A stretch of DNA of 64,000 nucleotides from Sapria himalayana (Eukaryota > Streptophyta > Magnoliopsida > Malpighiales > Rafflesiaceae), in contig JAREIK010000343.1 of NCBI GenBank assembly GCA_029783825.1, forward strand, positions 930,001-994,000, written 5' to 3'. Below are positions 12,509 to 24,309 of the stretch, in pieces (the stretch's first letter is position 1; every line of letters begins with the position of its first letter). The position numbers and the translations under genes are program-made. The notes below the pieces were generated by a model. That model made no database searches. It was given only the letters and a program-made list of their open reading frames with translations, and was not told where the DNA came from.

Positions 12509-13745
12509 GGAATCCATTCAATTTAAAAAATATTGTATAGAAACACTTAAGCCATTGTCATTGTTGTGTATTGGTGTGAAAGAGGCAGGAAATAAATATA
12601 TTTACTCAGTCTATATATTGCCACCACGATCATTGTGCAATTATTAAAGGGAATTGATAAGGGTTGAAACATACTTGCTAGATTAATTTTCTTCTCTTTG
12701 TTTGTTTGACATGCATCACAAGTTCAAATGAAAACCCCTACATCTCTCTTTATGCCAGCCTAATAAACTATTTTTTTATTTGAACATATATTTTATAGAC
12801 TACTATATGACTCCCTAGTCCCTAATGGATTGTTGTGGAACTGCTATAGAATTTTTTGTTGGAATGACGCTATGCTTTCTAAATATAACCTACCCTTGTA
12901 AAAAAGTAGTTTATTGTGAATTCGGCACTGAGTTTGAGCCAAGATTCTCTGGTGGTAGTTGCTGAAAAGCTCTTGTAAATGGGTTCTTGGGGGTAGGTAT
13001 TTTGCAACTCCCCATATCCATTATGTATGTATTATACTTATTCCCTCAACTTGTGGATCTAGTTTTTGGGTTTGGAAAAGAATAGGAGCGTGAAGGTCTA
13101 GTTTTAGGGTGGTTTTATGTTCTTCTGGATTGTTTATAGGATCTGAGTTTCTTGTTTGGGTTAATTTGGACAAGGCATTAGCAACTTGGTTTTCCAACAA
13201 TTGTAATGCATTGTGAAATCATACTCTAGCATAATTTTGAAGTCTAATTTTGTTGAGTCAGTCCTAACCTTGAAGTTTAGTCCCACCAAGTAGTCATAAC
13301 CTGTGAAATTGAGGCAGCATTGGTAAGCCAAAAGAGCATGATCAAAAATTCATAGTGACCCTCATGAGTCTTATAATTGTTTTAGGTATATTATTTTCAT
13401 GCATTATAATTTGATGATAATCAGAATTAAAATCCAACTTAAAGAAAACTCCATTACCATATAATTCATCTAATAATATTTTTATATTAGGAATAAGATA
13501 CTTATCGTGTATCGTATCTTTGTCAAGACATGATAATTTACTTATATGCTCCAACTTCTATATGCTTTCCTAACCAACACCAATGGATATGAATAGGGCT
13601 TTGGCTTCTCCTTATGATCTCACTTTTTAACATTTCAGCTATCAATTGCTTTATTTTTGATAATAAGGATACTCATAAGTTGAACATAAGTGGGCTTGCA
13701 TCGTTACTTCATTCAATTTATGTTCATGACCACCAGGTGTCTGTT
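12509..13745 (-). pseudogene. Ty3/gypsy polyprotein part: RT, RNase H, integrase N-terminal and core (degenerate)
   Basis: Reading down the minus strand: a TPGGHEH and YEYPYYQK block just before RT (about 13660-13740); RT blocks with a LLDELYGNGVFFKLDF segment and DYHQI...NNIPKT (13342-13554); then EGHYEFL. An internal deletion brings the frame directly to the end of RNase H (NQVANALSKL, about 13160-13190). Next come the integrase zinc-binding CDACQTNK segment (about 12700) and a core block RLSKYIYFLPLSH (about 12600). Stops and shifts show it is dead. The integrase is cut at 12508 by the hAT 8445-12500. Confidence 0.8.
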
Positions 13746-14761
13746 TATGGTTGTAATTGTGTTTATAGTTGTAATTGTTATGATTTTATTTTATTTTAGT
13801 TATGTTATTTTTGATAAGAGCTTCTAATATTTGAGTTTCCTCAATCAATTAGCCCATTATATATTGACACTGGGTGTTGTTTATTGTACTAGATTATTGA
13901 GTTTAAGTTTGAATATAACTTCAAGTTTATATATGATATCAGAGCTAATATCTTTGGAAAAAAATAAACCTTAGGATGTGTGTGTGTGTGTGGGCGAGGG
14001 CTATAAATCCTACAGAGAAAATTGTGTGCATTGTTGCGATACAATGCACACATATTCTAGAAAAAAAAGGGGCGTACAATCATTGTGCACCACCAATTAA
14101 GGTTGTTGCACACCTACTTTGTTCGAGGGGGTGTTGGTGCCAATTGCTTTGATGCCCTGAGGAAGATTAGGTGTGCATTGAGTACATGGTTGTACACACG
14201 TGTACTTTATGGTGTGTTGTGGTACGTGAATTCTACCTATGATAGAATTGGTAATATTTTGAAATCCTAATTTTTATGAAAATCCCTTGGGTTGGGGTTT
14301 ACTATTCATTATAGGAGGAGATTTGTCTAAATTTGAATTGGAGAGGATTTCAAATTCAGTTTTAATAGTATTTTAGGAAACCATAGTTTTTTAATTTATA
14401 ATAGATTTATGTTTTTTAGGATTTTAGATTGAGGAAACTCATTTCAGTTGATAGATTTGATTTGGCATATTGAGTTTGTAGAGTGATTATTACAATAAAT
14501 GTAGATGAAGAAAAGCCTCATTTTGGTGTATACACTATAGAATGATGTATGTTATTTCCAAAGAGAATGCTAATAGTACTACACTGAGAAATATTGATTG
14601 TTAGAGTCATTGTAGAGTCTTCATATATTTTAATTATCTTGATGTTTATTAGAGAAAAATATATAAAATTTCTTCGTAAGTCTATCAGAAATATATTTTT
14701 TATCTTTTAAGTATTATTAGTTTTGTTACTTGTATTCACTTTTTAGATTCATGTATTATCG
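13746..14761. other. Unassigned intergenic DNA, probably transposon-derived
   Basis: No coding match. A TGATATCAGAGC at about 13937-13948 resembles the initiator-Met tRNA primer-binding site of plant LTR elements, but I see no LTR end before it. A (TG)n run lies at about 13978-13992. Parts near 14500-14620 loosely resemble 21780-21930, so this may be non-coding sequence of an LTR element. Confidence 0.35.
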
Positions 14762-15224
14762 TAGATGTGTCAATTGGGCCATGCTGGGTTTGCATGCTTA
14801 TTTTTTAGGGCTATATGGGTTTGTTGCTTGAGCCGTGCTGTGTTGGCATGATTCCAAAAAAAGCTGCCCAACATGATTCCCAAAAAGGGCTGCCCGGCAT
14901 TAGCTATTGATTGGCCGACTGCCTGGGTTATGTCATGCTGGGTTGGGCCACACTACACCCACCCACCATGGCCGTGCTCTAGGCATTGCTCGATCCCAGA
15001 CTATCTTGGGTTCGTTCCATGCTAGTTCATTATAGGATAATTGATCCAAAACTAGTCTGCAAAGGTCAATGTACCAGGTCATGTCATGCTACATATTTTG
15101 CGACATGCAAGCTAGAAACTTTGGTCCATGCTTATTCGCGACATGGTTTTGGTCATGCCATGAACTAACTTTTGTGGGTTGTGCCATGAATTGTGCCCTG
15201 CTTGCTCAGCTCATTGGACATCTA
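14762..15224. mobile_element. Non-autonomous hAT (GC-rich MITE), 463 bp
   Basis: The left end is TAGATGTGTCAAT and the right end is ATTGGACATCTA. Flanking 8-mers are TATTATCG (14754-14761) and GATTATTG (15225-15232), 6 of 8 alike. The GC-rich interior has GGGCC and CCATGCTG-type words shared with the other members of this family. There is no coding capacity. Confidence 0.8.
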
Positions 15225-15232
15225 GATTATTG

Positions 15233-16250
15233 AAATATGAGCTAATACTTAATTTATTCATAGTTATTTCTTATTTATTATCATGTTTTATTGTTATGTG
15301 AATATTTAATATCCAATGATAAATTTTCTTAAGTTATTGAATATGATAATATTTAACTTGATTTTTTATTTTTTTGATTGTATTATGCTTATTCTTATTT
15401 GTCTTGTCTGTCTATTTTTTTTGAATTATTTTATTAGGAAATTCAATTTTGTTTTTTTTTTCTGTTAATATCTGTTTATGTGATTGAAAGATTATGAGAA
15501 ATATTTCATTTGAGATTTAACATAATAGATCATATGTTTTCTCTCATGTGGTAGGATTTTCTTCCTTTTATTTGAGGTCGTTGGATCTTTTATACATTTT
15601 CAACATGATCACTTATGATTAATTAAGTTGGAAATATTTTATCATAGTATTAAGAAAAATTCTATCTTAGTGTATAAAATATGTTAGTTAGAAAAGAAAA
15701 TTATAGTTTCTTATTCTACTTGCTAGTCTAGTGTGAGTAAATATTTATTTGATTTGATATAATTAGATGTCTGAGGATTTAATTGAAATGTAATTTGAGA
15801 AAATTTTAGATATTTATTTATTTTTATAGATAATTACTCACATATACATGATATATCTTTTTCATGAGAGATTATATATATTTTTTATTTATTAGATATT
15901 TTATAAAATTATAAAAAACTAATTTGATGAATTATTTAAAAAATATGAAATAATAATGTATTATAAAAAAGTACTCACATACATGACATATATAATACTT
16001 GTTATGTGGATCATGAGATTATACACTAAACTTCATGTGTTAGTATAACCATTCAAAATTATCATCGAGTTATGATGGCTTGGACCCTCCTATTTGACAG
16101 GTGTGTTGCAAAATATTTTTGATGAGATGTGATTTTAACTATAAACTATCTCATCAACAAGAAGATTTGATTATGATTATTCTTTTGATTATCTTGTGAG
16201 TCTATTTTCATTTTTTAATGAATTATCTCTAGGCATAGTTGTTAAATCAA
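15233..16250. other. AT-rich DNA, nothing recognised
   Basis: No coding match, element end or array was found. The stretch lies between a hAT MITE and the GAATCGA repeat. Confidence 0.5.
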
Positions 16251-16262
16251 GATTCTAATCCA

Positions 16263-16346
16263 GAATCGAAATGCTTGATTAGTGAATCGAGAATCGAAAT
16301 GATTGATTAGTGAATCGAGAATCGAAATGATTGATTAGTGAATCGA
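16263..16346. repeat. 28-bp tandem repeat, three units
   Basis: Three consecutive 28-bp units begin with GAATCGAAATG at 16263, 16291 and 16319. The second and third are identical, and the first differs by one base (C for A). The array sits in a longer unclassified repeat-like stretch (about 16230-16800) rich in GAATCGA/TCGATTC words. Confidence 0.9.
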
Positions 16347-18821
16347 GAATCTAATCGAATCAAATTGAGAATCAAATTTTTGTGATTTTTTTTCATGTTA
16401 GTTAATTTCTATTTTTTACAGTTGGTAATTTTTTTGTATTTTAATTTATATTTTTGTGACTTTTATAGTATTTTATTGCTTTTTTATGTTAAATTCATAA
16501 ATCATAATATTAAAGGTTGAAGTTATTTTTTTTTCACGTTAATTAATTTCTACAGCTGACAAATTTTTTTTAAGATTTTAATTTTTATTTTTATGATTTT
16601 ATGAGGATCTTGGTCCTTTAAGAATCAATATTAAATTGATTCATGTGAATCGATTCGTAATTTAGCGATTTAGTCTTTGATTTATATATATTTTTAATTC
16701 TTTTAAGGAGTCGGATCATTTATCCCATGAATCATGAATATAATCGTGAGCCATATGATTTTGGGGTTGGTAATCAGTTCAGGCAACACAAGGGCCAAGG
16801 CACGAGCTACAAAGTTGTCATTTTTTGCGCTTATCCTAAAATGTAAATCCTAAGCCTAAGACTACCTAAGAGTAAGACCTAATATAAATTTTATAAATTA
16901 ATTTTATTTAATTAAAAAGATGAATATGTAAAAAAAAAAATCAAAATTTAAATAGAGAAAAATTGCAAAGGCTTAAGTCCAATCCAATTGAATTCAATAT
17001 TCAATACAATAAATGCTGTATACATCATACATCTTGCATCATTCATGAATAGAGATATTACAATAAAAAACTAAAAGTTTATAAATAAATATGGAAGATA
17101 AAATGACAAACATAACAAGTAAAAATACTATACTATAATATATTATATGTATGACATGATTGATGAATCAAAAATCATCATTAGTGTTTTTAATATCTTT
17201 AGTGTTCATGACAAGTAAAATACTATACTATAAAATGACAAATATATATGTATGACAAACATAAACAAGTAATGATCAATCGATGTCTGTAGTATGGTAC
17301 AATGAATGAAGATGTAAATCATCATCATTGGTATCTTGAATGCATATGAAAATATCGTTAGTGTTTTTAATATTTTTGATCTTCATATCTTATGAATTAT
17401 TATCCATTATCATCTCTTGCATCTTCTCCTGAATGTTTAACCTTGAATACTTTTAATCTTTCATGTGTGCAAGTTTTTCTATTATATTCGGTCATAATCT
17501 TGATTTCTTATATAAAATGACATTGGCTGCAAAAAAAATAGATTTTTATGCTATGCTAAATATCATAGGGATTAATAGATTGCGTGCACTCTTAGGTAAC
17601 ATGGTAAAGGTGAATTCATATGATTTTTATCGTAGTAAGATATATAAGTTATTATTATTATTATGTAATAGGATGAAGCAGTAATTAATATTTAAGTATC
17701 GAGATAACTCGCACATATTTAATGGACTATCTCTTCGTTTGTCTCCAATTAACTGAATGAAATTATCTTCGAATATAATTTTCATGTTCATACTGTAAGC
17801 CTGACTAAACAATTGTATGTAGTGTTGTAATATGAAAATAATTTAGTTAATTTTTTGTGAATGAACACTTTAAGTTGGTGAATCTGCTTCATTCATATGG
17901 ATATGTATGTCAAAATATTTTATATCCATTTCATCTTAATTATATAATTTATACATACAGTCAAATAATAGAGTTGGAATGGAAGAATAATATTTCAAAT
18001 ACTTTGTATCTATCTCAATAGTCATGATATAAAATGTAATTGTTAAATATGCTACTAATATTGCATATGCATATAAGTGTAATGTAAGTAATGAGAGTGT
18101 ACACAAATAAACATATATTTGTCGTGTCATAGAAAATTTTCTAGAATTTTATAAATATAATTTTTGTATCCCAGTTAGAATCATTAATAATAAGTTTGTT
18201 ATTTTTATTATTGATGTAGTTAGATATCAAGTTGTATTAACTAACACATGACTCAAATATCAGGTAGATATTATTTTAATTGGTGTTTCTCACATACTTT
18301 AAAATTTTTTTTCCAAGTCCCACAGACAATTATAGAATGCTAAATTTTTTTATTCTGTTAGGTATTCTAGGATATTTTAGTGAATTTCTTATTTTTTCTA
18401 GTGCGAGAGAAATAATTTTTATTTCATACTATACTATTAATTTGTTCACTTAATAGTTCGTCTCAAATAGTTTAACAAATATACTAATAGATACTGTATT
18501 ATTAGAAATATTATTGAAAGTCATACTAAATATTTTATTTTAAATGTTATATTTTTAAAAATTCATGTCATACATTCATATATGATAAGGTCATAATGAG
18601 AATGAAGAATCTTAGGAAATTCTAATATTTCTTATTAAGTTTTCATTTTGAGTCTTGGAAGTAGGCGGTGATGCATGCAAATGATACATCATTATGACTA
18701 GTCTATATATTGAGCGTCATATACATCACTCCATTAAATTTCTTAAATTTATTAATTGTTAATTATTTTTTAATTTATAGAATTTTATTATGTCATTCCT
18801 ACATGTGGATCTATGAAAACC

Positions 18822-19474
18822 TATGAAGTACGGACATGGATATCGACAAGGGGATATCATACGACAGGATACGAGGACATGGTAAATTTTAAAAAACTAG
18901 GATACGGATACGACTAGGATATGAATAATTCCATATAATTTGCATATTTATATATTACATATATTCATTTAAAATAATTATAAAATAAGTATACTTACAT
19001 GTTACATATTGCATATTTATATATTATATATTTATATAATTAAATATTAAAAAATTAAAATTATGCATTTAAACTCTCCCACCCCACTGTTCCAGTTTCG
19101 TAATTTTATATAATTTTTTATTTATTACATATTGTGTATTTAATAAATATTTATATTTATAAATTAAAATAATGCATTTATATCCCCACCATGTTACTGC
19201 TTCGAACTCCCCCCCCCCCTTCCCCTCATGTTACTGCTTTGAAATCTCGAAGACAACCCCCCACCTCGGCGTCGTCGACTGCTTGGCGGTGTCAGCAAAA
19301 TCCTCTTTATTTTTTAAGCCCGTGTTTCTATCATAAATACGTGTTGGATACGTTTTCGACACGTCCAATGATACGCCTCATGGCGTATCGGACACGTATC
19401 CAGCATGTGTCTGTATCGTATCCACGTGTTCGAGACAGGGAGACAGCTGTACAATGCTGTATCCATGCTTCTTA
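18822..19474. mobile_element. Mutator-like non-autonomous element, copy 1 (653 bp)
   Basis: The left end is TATGAAGTACGGACA and the right end, read inward, is TAAGAAGCATGGATAC. Flanks TATGAAAACC (18812-18821) and GATGAAAACA (19475-19484) agree at 8 of 10 positions. The interior has GATACG/GGACACG words at both ends and a C-rich block near 19200. It shares ends and architecture with 28957-29746 and 41096-41961. The sister hAT at 8445-12500 lacks it at the equivalent place (near 10950-10985). Target duplications of 10-11 bp suggest a Mutator-like superfamily. Confidence 0.8.
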
Positions 19475-20179
19475 GATGAAAACAATGATAAACATGTTAG
19501 AAGTAGGTCTGCATACTATTTACTTTTTTAAGATCTTCCAAAAATTTAATCGGGAGATCCATAATAATAATTAGTTTGATTATGTATTCCAACTATTTTA
19601 TTGTGGTACACGAAGGGGGTCAATGAAGTCGAACTATATCTAACTTGAAAGATTTAACTGCTAAGTTTGATTTGTCTCGGAACTAATGCACAATAATTTT
19701 TGGTATGTTGATCGCATACCTTTTTAGGTGCCTAATTTTATACGAACTCATATATGTATATAATTTTTTTATAATATATATATTATACTGAATTTTCATT
19801 AACATTCTTAGAAATTTTATTTTTAATTAATTTAAAGTGGGTCTAAATTATATATGTTTGTTTAGTTTTTTTTAAGGTGACATATGGGATTGGATCGAGG
19901 CCGTTGAAGAAAATATAGTTTTCATTTTAGACATTTTAATAGAGTTATTTTCGCTTAGGTATATGTTAATTTGATATTCATTTTCATTAAATTCACTATA
20001 TGGTATTTTTATTTAGTTATATTATTTAATTAAAATATGAAAGTTATAAAAATAAATTATGAAGTTGTGTTCTAAAGTAGCATTGTAACAAAAATATTAA
20101 AAAATTAGTATCGTACCATAAATTTTTTCTTTGTAAATTCTAACTTCCCGAGTCGGGAGTCTACACAATTAATTTGTAG

Positions 20180-20268
20180 TGTTCAACTTTCATGGGCTGA
20201 GAAGCATACATGCACCACTGTGAATTGTCTATCATGTTCCCTTATTCATAAGTATTGAAAGTTGAACA
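20180..20268. repeat. 13-bp perfect inverted repeat bounding an 89-bp segment
   Basis: TGTTCAACTTTCA (20180-20192) is repeated as its exact complement TGAAAGTTGAACA (20256-20268). A 12-bp palindrome CCCGAGTCGGGA-type sequence lies just before it (about 20148-20160). It could be a tiny foldback insertion. No duplication of flanks was seen. Confidence 0.6.
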
Positions 20269-21074
20269 TAAATTGAAATAAAAAAATATAGTATACTATA
20301 TATGTATATCTAATATGTATGTTATAAAATGATATATTGAAGAGCGACTACATTATTCTTAAAGTTAGAAGACAAAATTATGGGAAACTTAGAGAGTTAG
20401 ACTTAGAGAGAGAGGAGAAGAAATTGAGAATGATTATCTAAATTTCTTCTTCCCTATTTATAGAGAAAAAGAAAATTAAAATTTATTTAATAAAGATTTT
20501 TTTTAGTTTATTAATTTTTTTTTTTAAATTAAATAGGTTAGAATTACGACAACCATTGAAATCGGATATTTGTAGCCATAATCAATTCGATGGTTATAGA
20601 AAATCAAGATTTTAAAAGTTTTTCTTTAAAATTATTGTCGACAGGGCAACCACGACAGTGACAGGCATGGATTGTCGCTGTGCATGTCAGAAGCTTGTTG
20701 GGTGAAAACGCAATGGGTGACCAGCTCATGTGGCTGGCTAATTGCAACCGGCCATGTGGCTGGATTAAAAAAAAAAACTGCTCCATTGGGCTATCACTTG
20801 ATGGGACATGATTCATGATTCGGGACTCGACCATAGCTGGTCTCGAGTCCTTGGGCTATTGGACCGTGCCACCGGGATAGACATGCGGGTCACACCTGAT
20901 CCTACATGAGGTATGGCTCATGCTGGCCCATCACCACAATAGCCTTGCCACGGGGTAGCATGGTCTAGGACCAGGCAATGTCTCAGACCATGCCGTGCTG
21001 GGCTAGGCACGGCTGAACCGTGATGTGCCGCGTGCCATGCCCAGGCTGCCCAGCCCCTTTTGATACCTTTTGTC

Positions 21075-21380
21075 TCATTGTTTTGAGAGATGATGATCCG
21101 ATCATGACGCACAAAGAGATACCTTGTAGCTCCCTTAACTCTTCTTCACCCTTGATGAGTTTTTCTGATTGGATTATGACTAGCTCTCCTTTACTTATTC
21201 CTGCCTCTCCCCATTCATACAAAAAATTTTCCAATCCTTTTAATACAAAAATTTTAGGCTTTTTACATTTATGCCTGAGGTGGAACGTTTTATCACAATT
21301 AAGCCTAAATCCTTTCCCTGTCTCTCTTACATTTGGGTTGGGGTCAATCTCTTAATGGGAAAGAAGTTTCTATTTTGGTT
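21075..21380 (-). pseudogene. Ty3/gypsy gag zinc knuckle to protease boundary (degenerate)
   Basis: The minus strand carries CDKTFHLRHKCKK (21265-21297), a gag CCHC knuckle in which the first Cys appears to be Arg. A linker follows, then the block LQGISLCVMIGSSSLKTMRQ (near 21080-21140), which in plant gypsy elements lies just before the protease active site. The frame stops at the hAT border (21071). Order and strand fit the same gypsy element as 12509-13745 and 7600-8444. The linking sequence is not visible, so that is inference. Confidence 0.65.
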
Positions 21381-22020
21381 AAAAGTATTGGGTAATTTCT
21401 AGTTTTGGGTTGAGGCTATGAGAGGAAATCTTTGTTGGGAAGTGATGCAAGGACTCTGGGATTATGGGTTATGTTTGGTATGTCTCCTTTCATTTTTGGT
21501 ATGAAACCCTTTCCCTTGGGGTTCATTTCTATTGGCTGCAGATTTTGAATGCATGAAAACCCTATTTTCTCTCGGCATTATTTGGAATCCTCCTGGGATA
21601 TAAAAATTGGGGTTCATTATATGACATTATCCAAATTAGAGTTTGTTGAGATTTGTTTTATGATTAAACTTGTTTTTGATTGATTAGATGGAGTGTTTAT
21701 TAATGAATGTAGTGAAAATTATAGTTATTATGCCTAAAAATTAGCTTTATTCAAGGTGACATAGTAGTTGCAATATATATAAATGTAAGAGTCTCAATTC
21801 AGCATACACACTATAGGAGGATAAATTACACCAAAAATAATTAATTGATATAATTTATAGAGAGGTGATCAAGAATATTATTTATTATAGAAAGAGACAT
21901 ACATATAAACTATTAGAGTTATTAACAAGTCCTTACATAGTTCATGTACTATGATATTTTCAAAAAATAAGAATATAAAAGGGCTCTTTATGTTAGTAAA
22001 GACACTTTTTGTTCCAGTTG

Positions 22021-22024
<4 letters not shown>

Positions 22025-22058
<34 letters not shown>
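22025..22058. repeat. (TA)n microsatellite
   Basis: An uninterrupted TA run of about 34 bp, just outside the presumed LTR of the copia remnant to its right. Confidence 0.95.
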
Positions 22059-22065
<7 letters not shown>

Positions 22066-22079
22066 TATATATTATATAT

Positions 22080-24260
22080 AAATAATAAAATAAAAAAAAA
22101 ATATTATTAATTTTCTATTCAAATAAACTAAACATTAAAAATCAATCACCACAATAAGAAAATCACTCACAAATAAATGTATACAACCTAACTCTTATAT
22201 AACGAGTTACTCGAATTGGGGAACTAGTTGGGTGCCTCTTTTATTTATAATATTGAAATAAAAGAAAATAATGCAAAAACATAATAAATTATAACACTCT
22301 CATTCAAGCTGGTGCATGAGGTCCAAAATATCAAGCTTGATGAAATGAAAAATATAATGGAGCTTGTCCTAGGTCTTAGTGAAGAGATTTGTTGGCTATT
22401 TTATTGTCTAAATATATATTATAATAACGATCTCATTTTGTATCTTCTCATTGGAGTTTAGAAAAGAAATAATTTACTTTTATTTGTTTTATTTGTTGGT
22501 GTAATATTTGATTTGAGACTATATGCCTTGCTATCTAATTATAATAATGAAGAATTGTGTAAGAAGAAAATGAATACTTAATATACAAGTAGGTGCATGA
22601 TCTAAAATATTTCACAAGTAATTGTTATAATCATTCTAAATTTTATATTTACATTGAAGTTCAAAATAATTATTTCCCTTTTTATTTTGGAGACAAGATT
22701 ATTCATAAAATAAATATAAAAACATGTTGTAAACCTTATCTATATGCAAGCTAGTACTCAATTAGAAGTTGAATATTCAGTAACTGCTACTGCCCATGAT
22801 TCCTAAATTAACTTCAAGTGTTGAAATCTTCTTCACATATCTCATCATGTGAAGAGCTACGTTCAGGTAAATCTGCTGAAGAGAACTTAGGAAATGACTA
22901 TCTATATGGATTGTATATTTTAAATTATTAGTAGTTAGATATTTAATTTATCTTATAATTTTTTTATAAATAGTATAGTCAATTATATGAGTCTTATCAT
23001 ATAAGAAATATGTATCTAGATTAATAAGAGTATATGATAAAACACAATCCTAAGAGGCCAACCTCTATAAGAGTATCAATCACATGCCTGACAAGATAAT
23101 CTCTCTTATAGAATAAATTATTTCAATATCAAGAGAGTATTCGAGTTTATCAAACAATTTTTTTTGAAATTATAATTGAAATTACTCATTGAATTAGGTC
23201 ATTGCTAATTTATCATATCCTGTAATTAGAATATTATTTATGGACATAAGAAATAAAATCATGATGCCAATAGAATTTCTCTAAAAAAAAATTTATAGCA
23301 TACATAGATTGCATTAGGTTATACAATAATTTCTATAATCTAAAAATTGGCGTTTCCTCATTAAGATTATTATGAAAAAATTATTCTTCGCATCTAATTG
23401 GTATAACCTTAAAATGTGAGATGTTAATATGTTATCAGTGAAATAAAAATTTGTATGGATGCTATCTTGGCTATTAGAGAGAAAAAATTTTAGTTGTCCA
23501 CCCCAAATATTTGAGTTACTTTTTTGCTACACTTCTTATCTTAAAATGATCAATCTTTTTATCTAAATTTGTCTTTATAATGAAAAATAAAATGAAAAAC
23601 ATCTTTTTCATCCAACATGGTTTAATACCATCATAAGTGAGGTAATATCTTAGAAAGAGACTTAAGTATCTTTGCACAATTAAGAGAAATAATAAAAGAA
23701 AGAAGACGTGCTTTAATAATTTTGAGATTAAATAGAGTATAATTCCTTTATATTTTTCTAGAGAATAATTGAAAGTTCAAGACCAGGAGGGCTAATTGTA
23801 GGATTATTTGGCTCTTTGATAGATTTGTCTCTATATTGAGCAGGTTGTGTATGTCTTATATTCTAAATCTGGAGTGATCAAGTCTTATAGTCTCTGGTCC
23901 ATCATCAACCTAAATTAGATTAGACTCGTGAGTTACTATGTCATCTAGACTCGAGAGATTTTTTCTCCTCAAAAACTTTGCTTTCTCTAGAGTCAATCTG
24001 ACTTATTATTATTAGCACATATGATAAAATTCATAGAGATATAATTATAATGTGAACCAACAAGTTCAATTATAGTAGACATGTGACTTTCTTTTCTTGT
24101 TTGAAGTCAATAAGATTACCGAGAAGAAAAAAAATAATGAGTCTTGATATGTCCTTTGGTCTCTCACTCTTCATAGGCTCACTAAAAAAGTGATTAATAT
24201 TCAAGAAAAAAAATTCCAACACTCATTAAATTTCTACTTGTCTCTGGGATAAAAATACTT
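22080..24260 (-). mobile_element. Ty1/copia remnant: RT, RNase H, polypurine tract, 3' LTR
   Basis: Minus-strand broken frames follow copia RT. There is a K(W)VF...VAK-like stretch (about 23480-23600). At 23215-23260 lies a block where the usual YVDD reads as SINN before ILITG, so the catalytic aspartates are lost. A FDKLEYSLDIEI block (DLG...YFLGIE in the family) comes next, followed by RNase H pieces down to about 22330. A purine tract follows (22297-22306, GAATGAGAG on the minus strand), and the 3' LTR begins TGTTATAAT at 22296. A TATA-like TATAAATAAAAG lies inside the LTR (about 22240-22252). The outer LTR limit and the 5' half are not resolved. Confidence 0.7.
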
Positions 24261-24309
24261 GCATCTTTTTTAAGTATTGGTGTATCCCGAGGTAGACACA
24301 TCTTCAAGT

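Larger units (their letters stand above)
16900..21071 (-). mobile_element. Second copy of the hAT element, about 4 kb, left end lost
   Basis: This region is collinear with 8445-12500. For example, 17510-18130 matches 9210-9850; 18130-18810 plus 19490-19860 match 10440-11330; and 20400-20590 matches 11700-11930. The right end is a GC-rich subterminal block (20820-21060) and TTGATACCTTTT (21060-21071), a decayed TTGACACCTCTA. It abuts a gypsy gag/protease fragment. I found no left inverted repeat or target-site match, so the left limit is approximate. A Mutator-like element (18822-19474) is nested inside. Confidence 0.75.

Noticed and set aside
13937..13948. TGATATCAGAGC resembling a primer-binding site on the plus strand
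   Set aside because: No LTR end (CA) precedes it and no gag follows on the plus strand. A chance match or a remnant is more likely than a usable element start.
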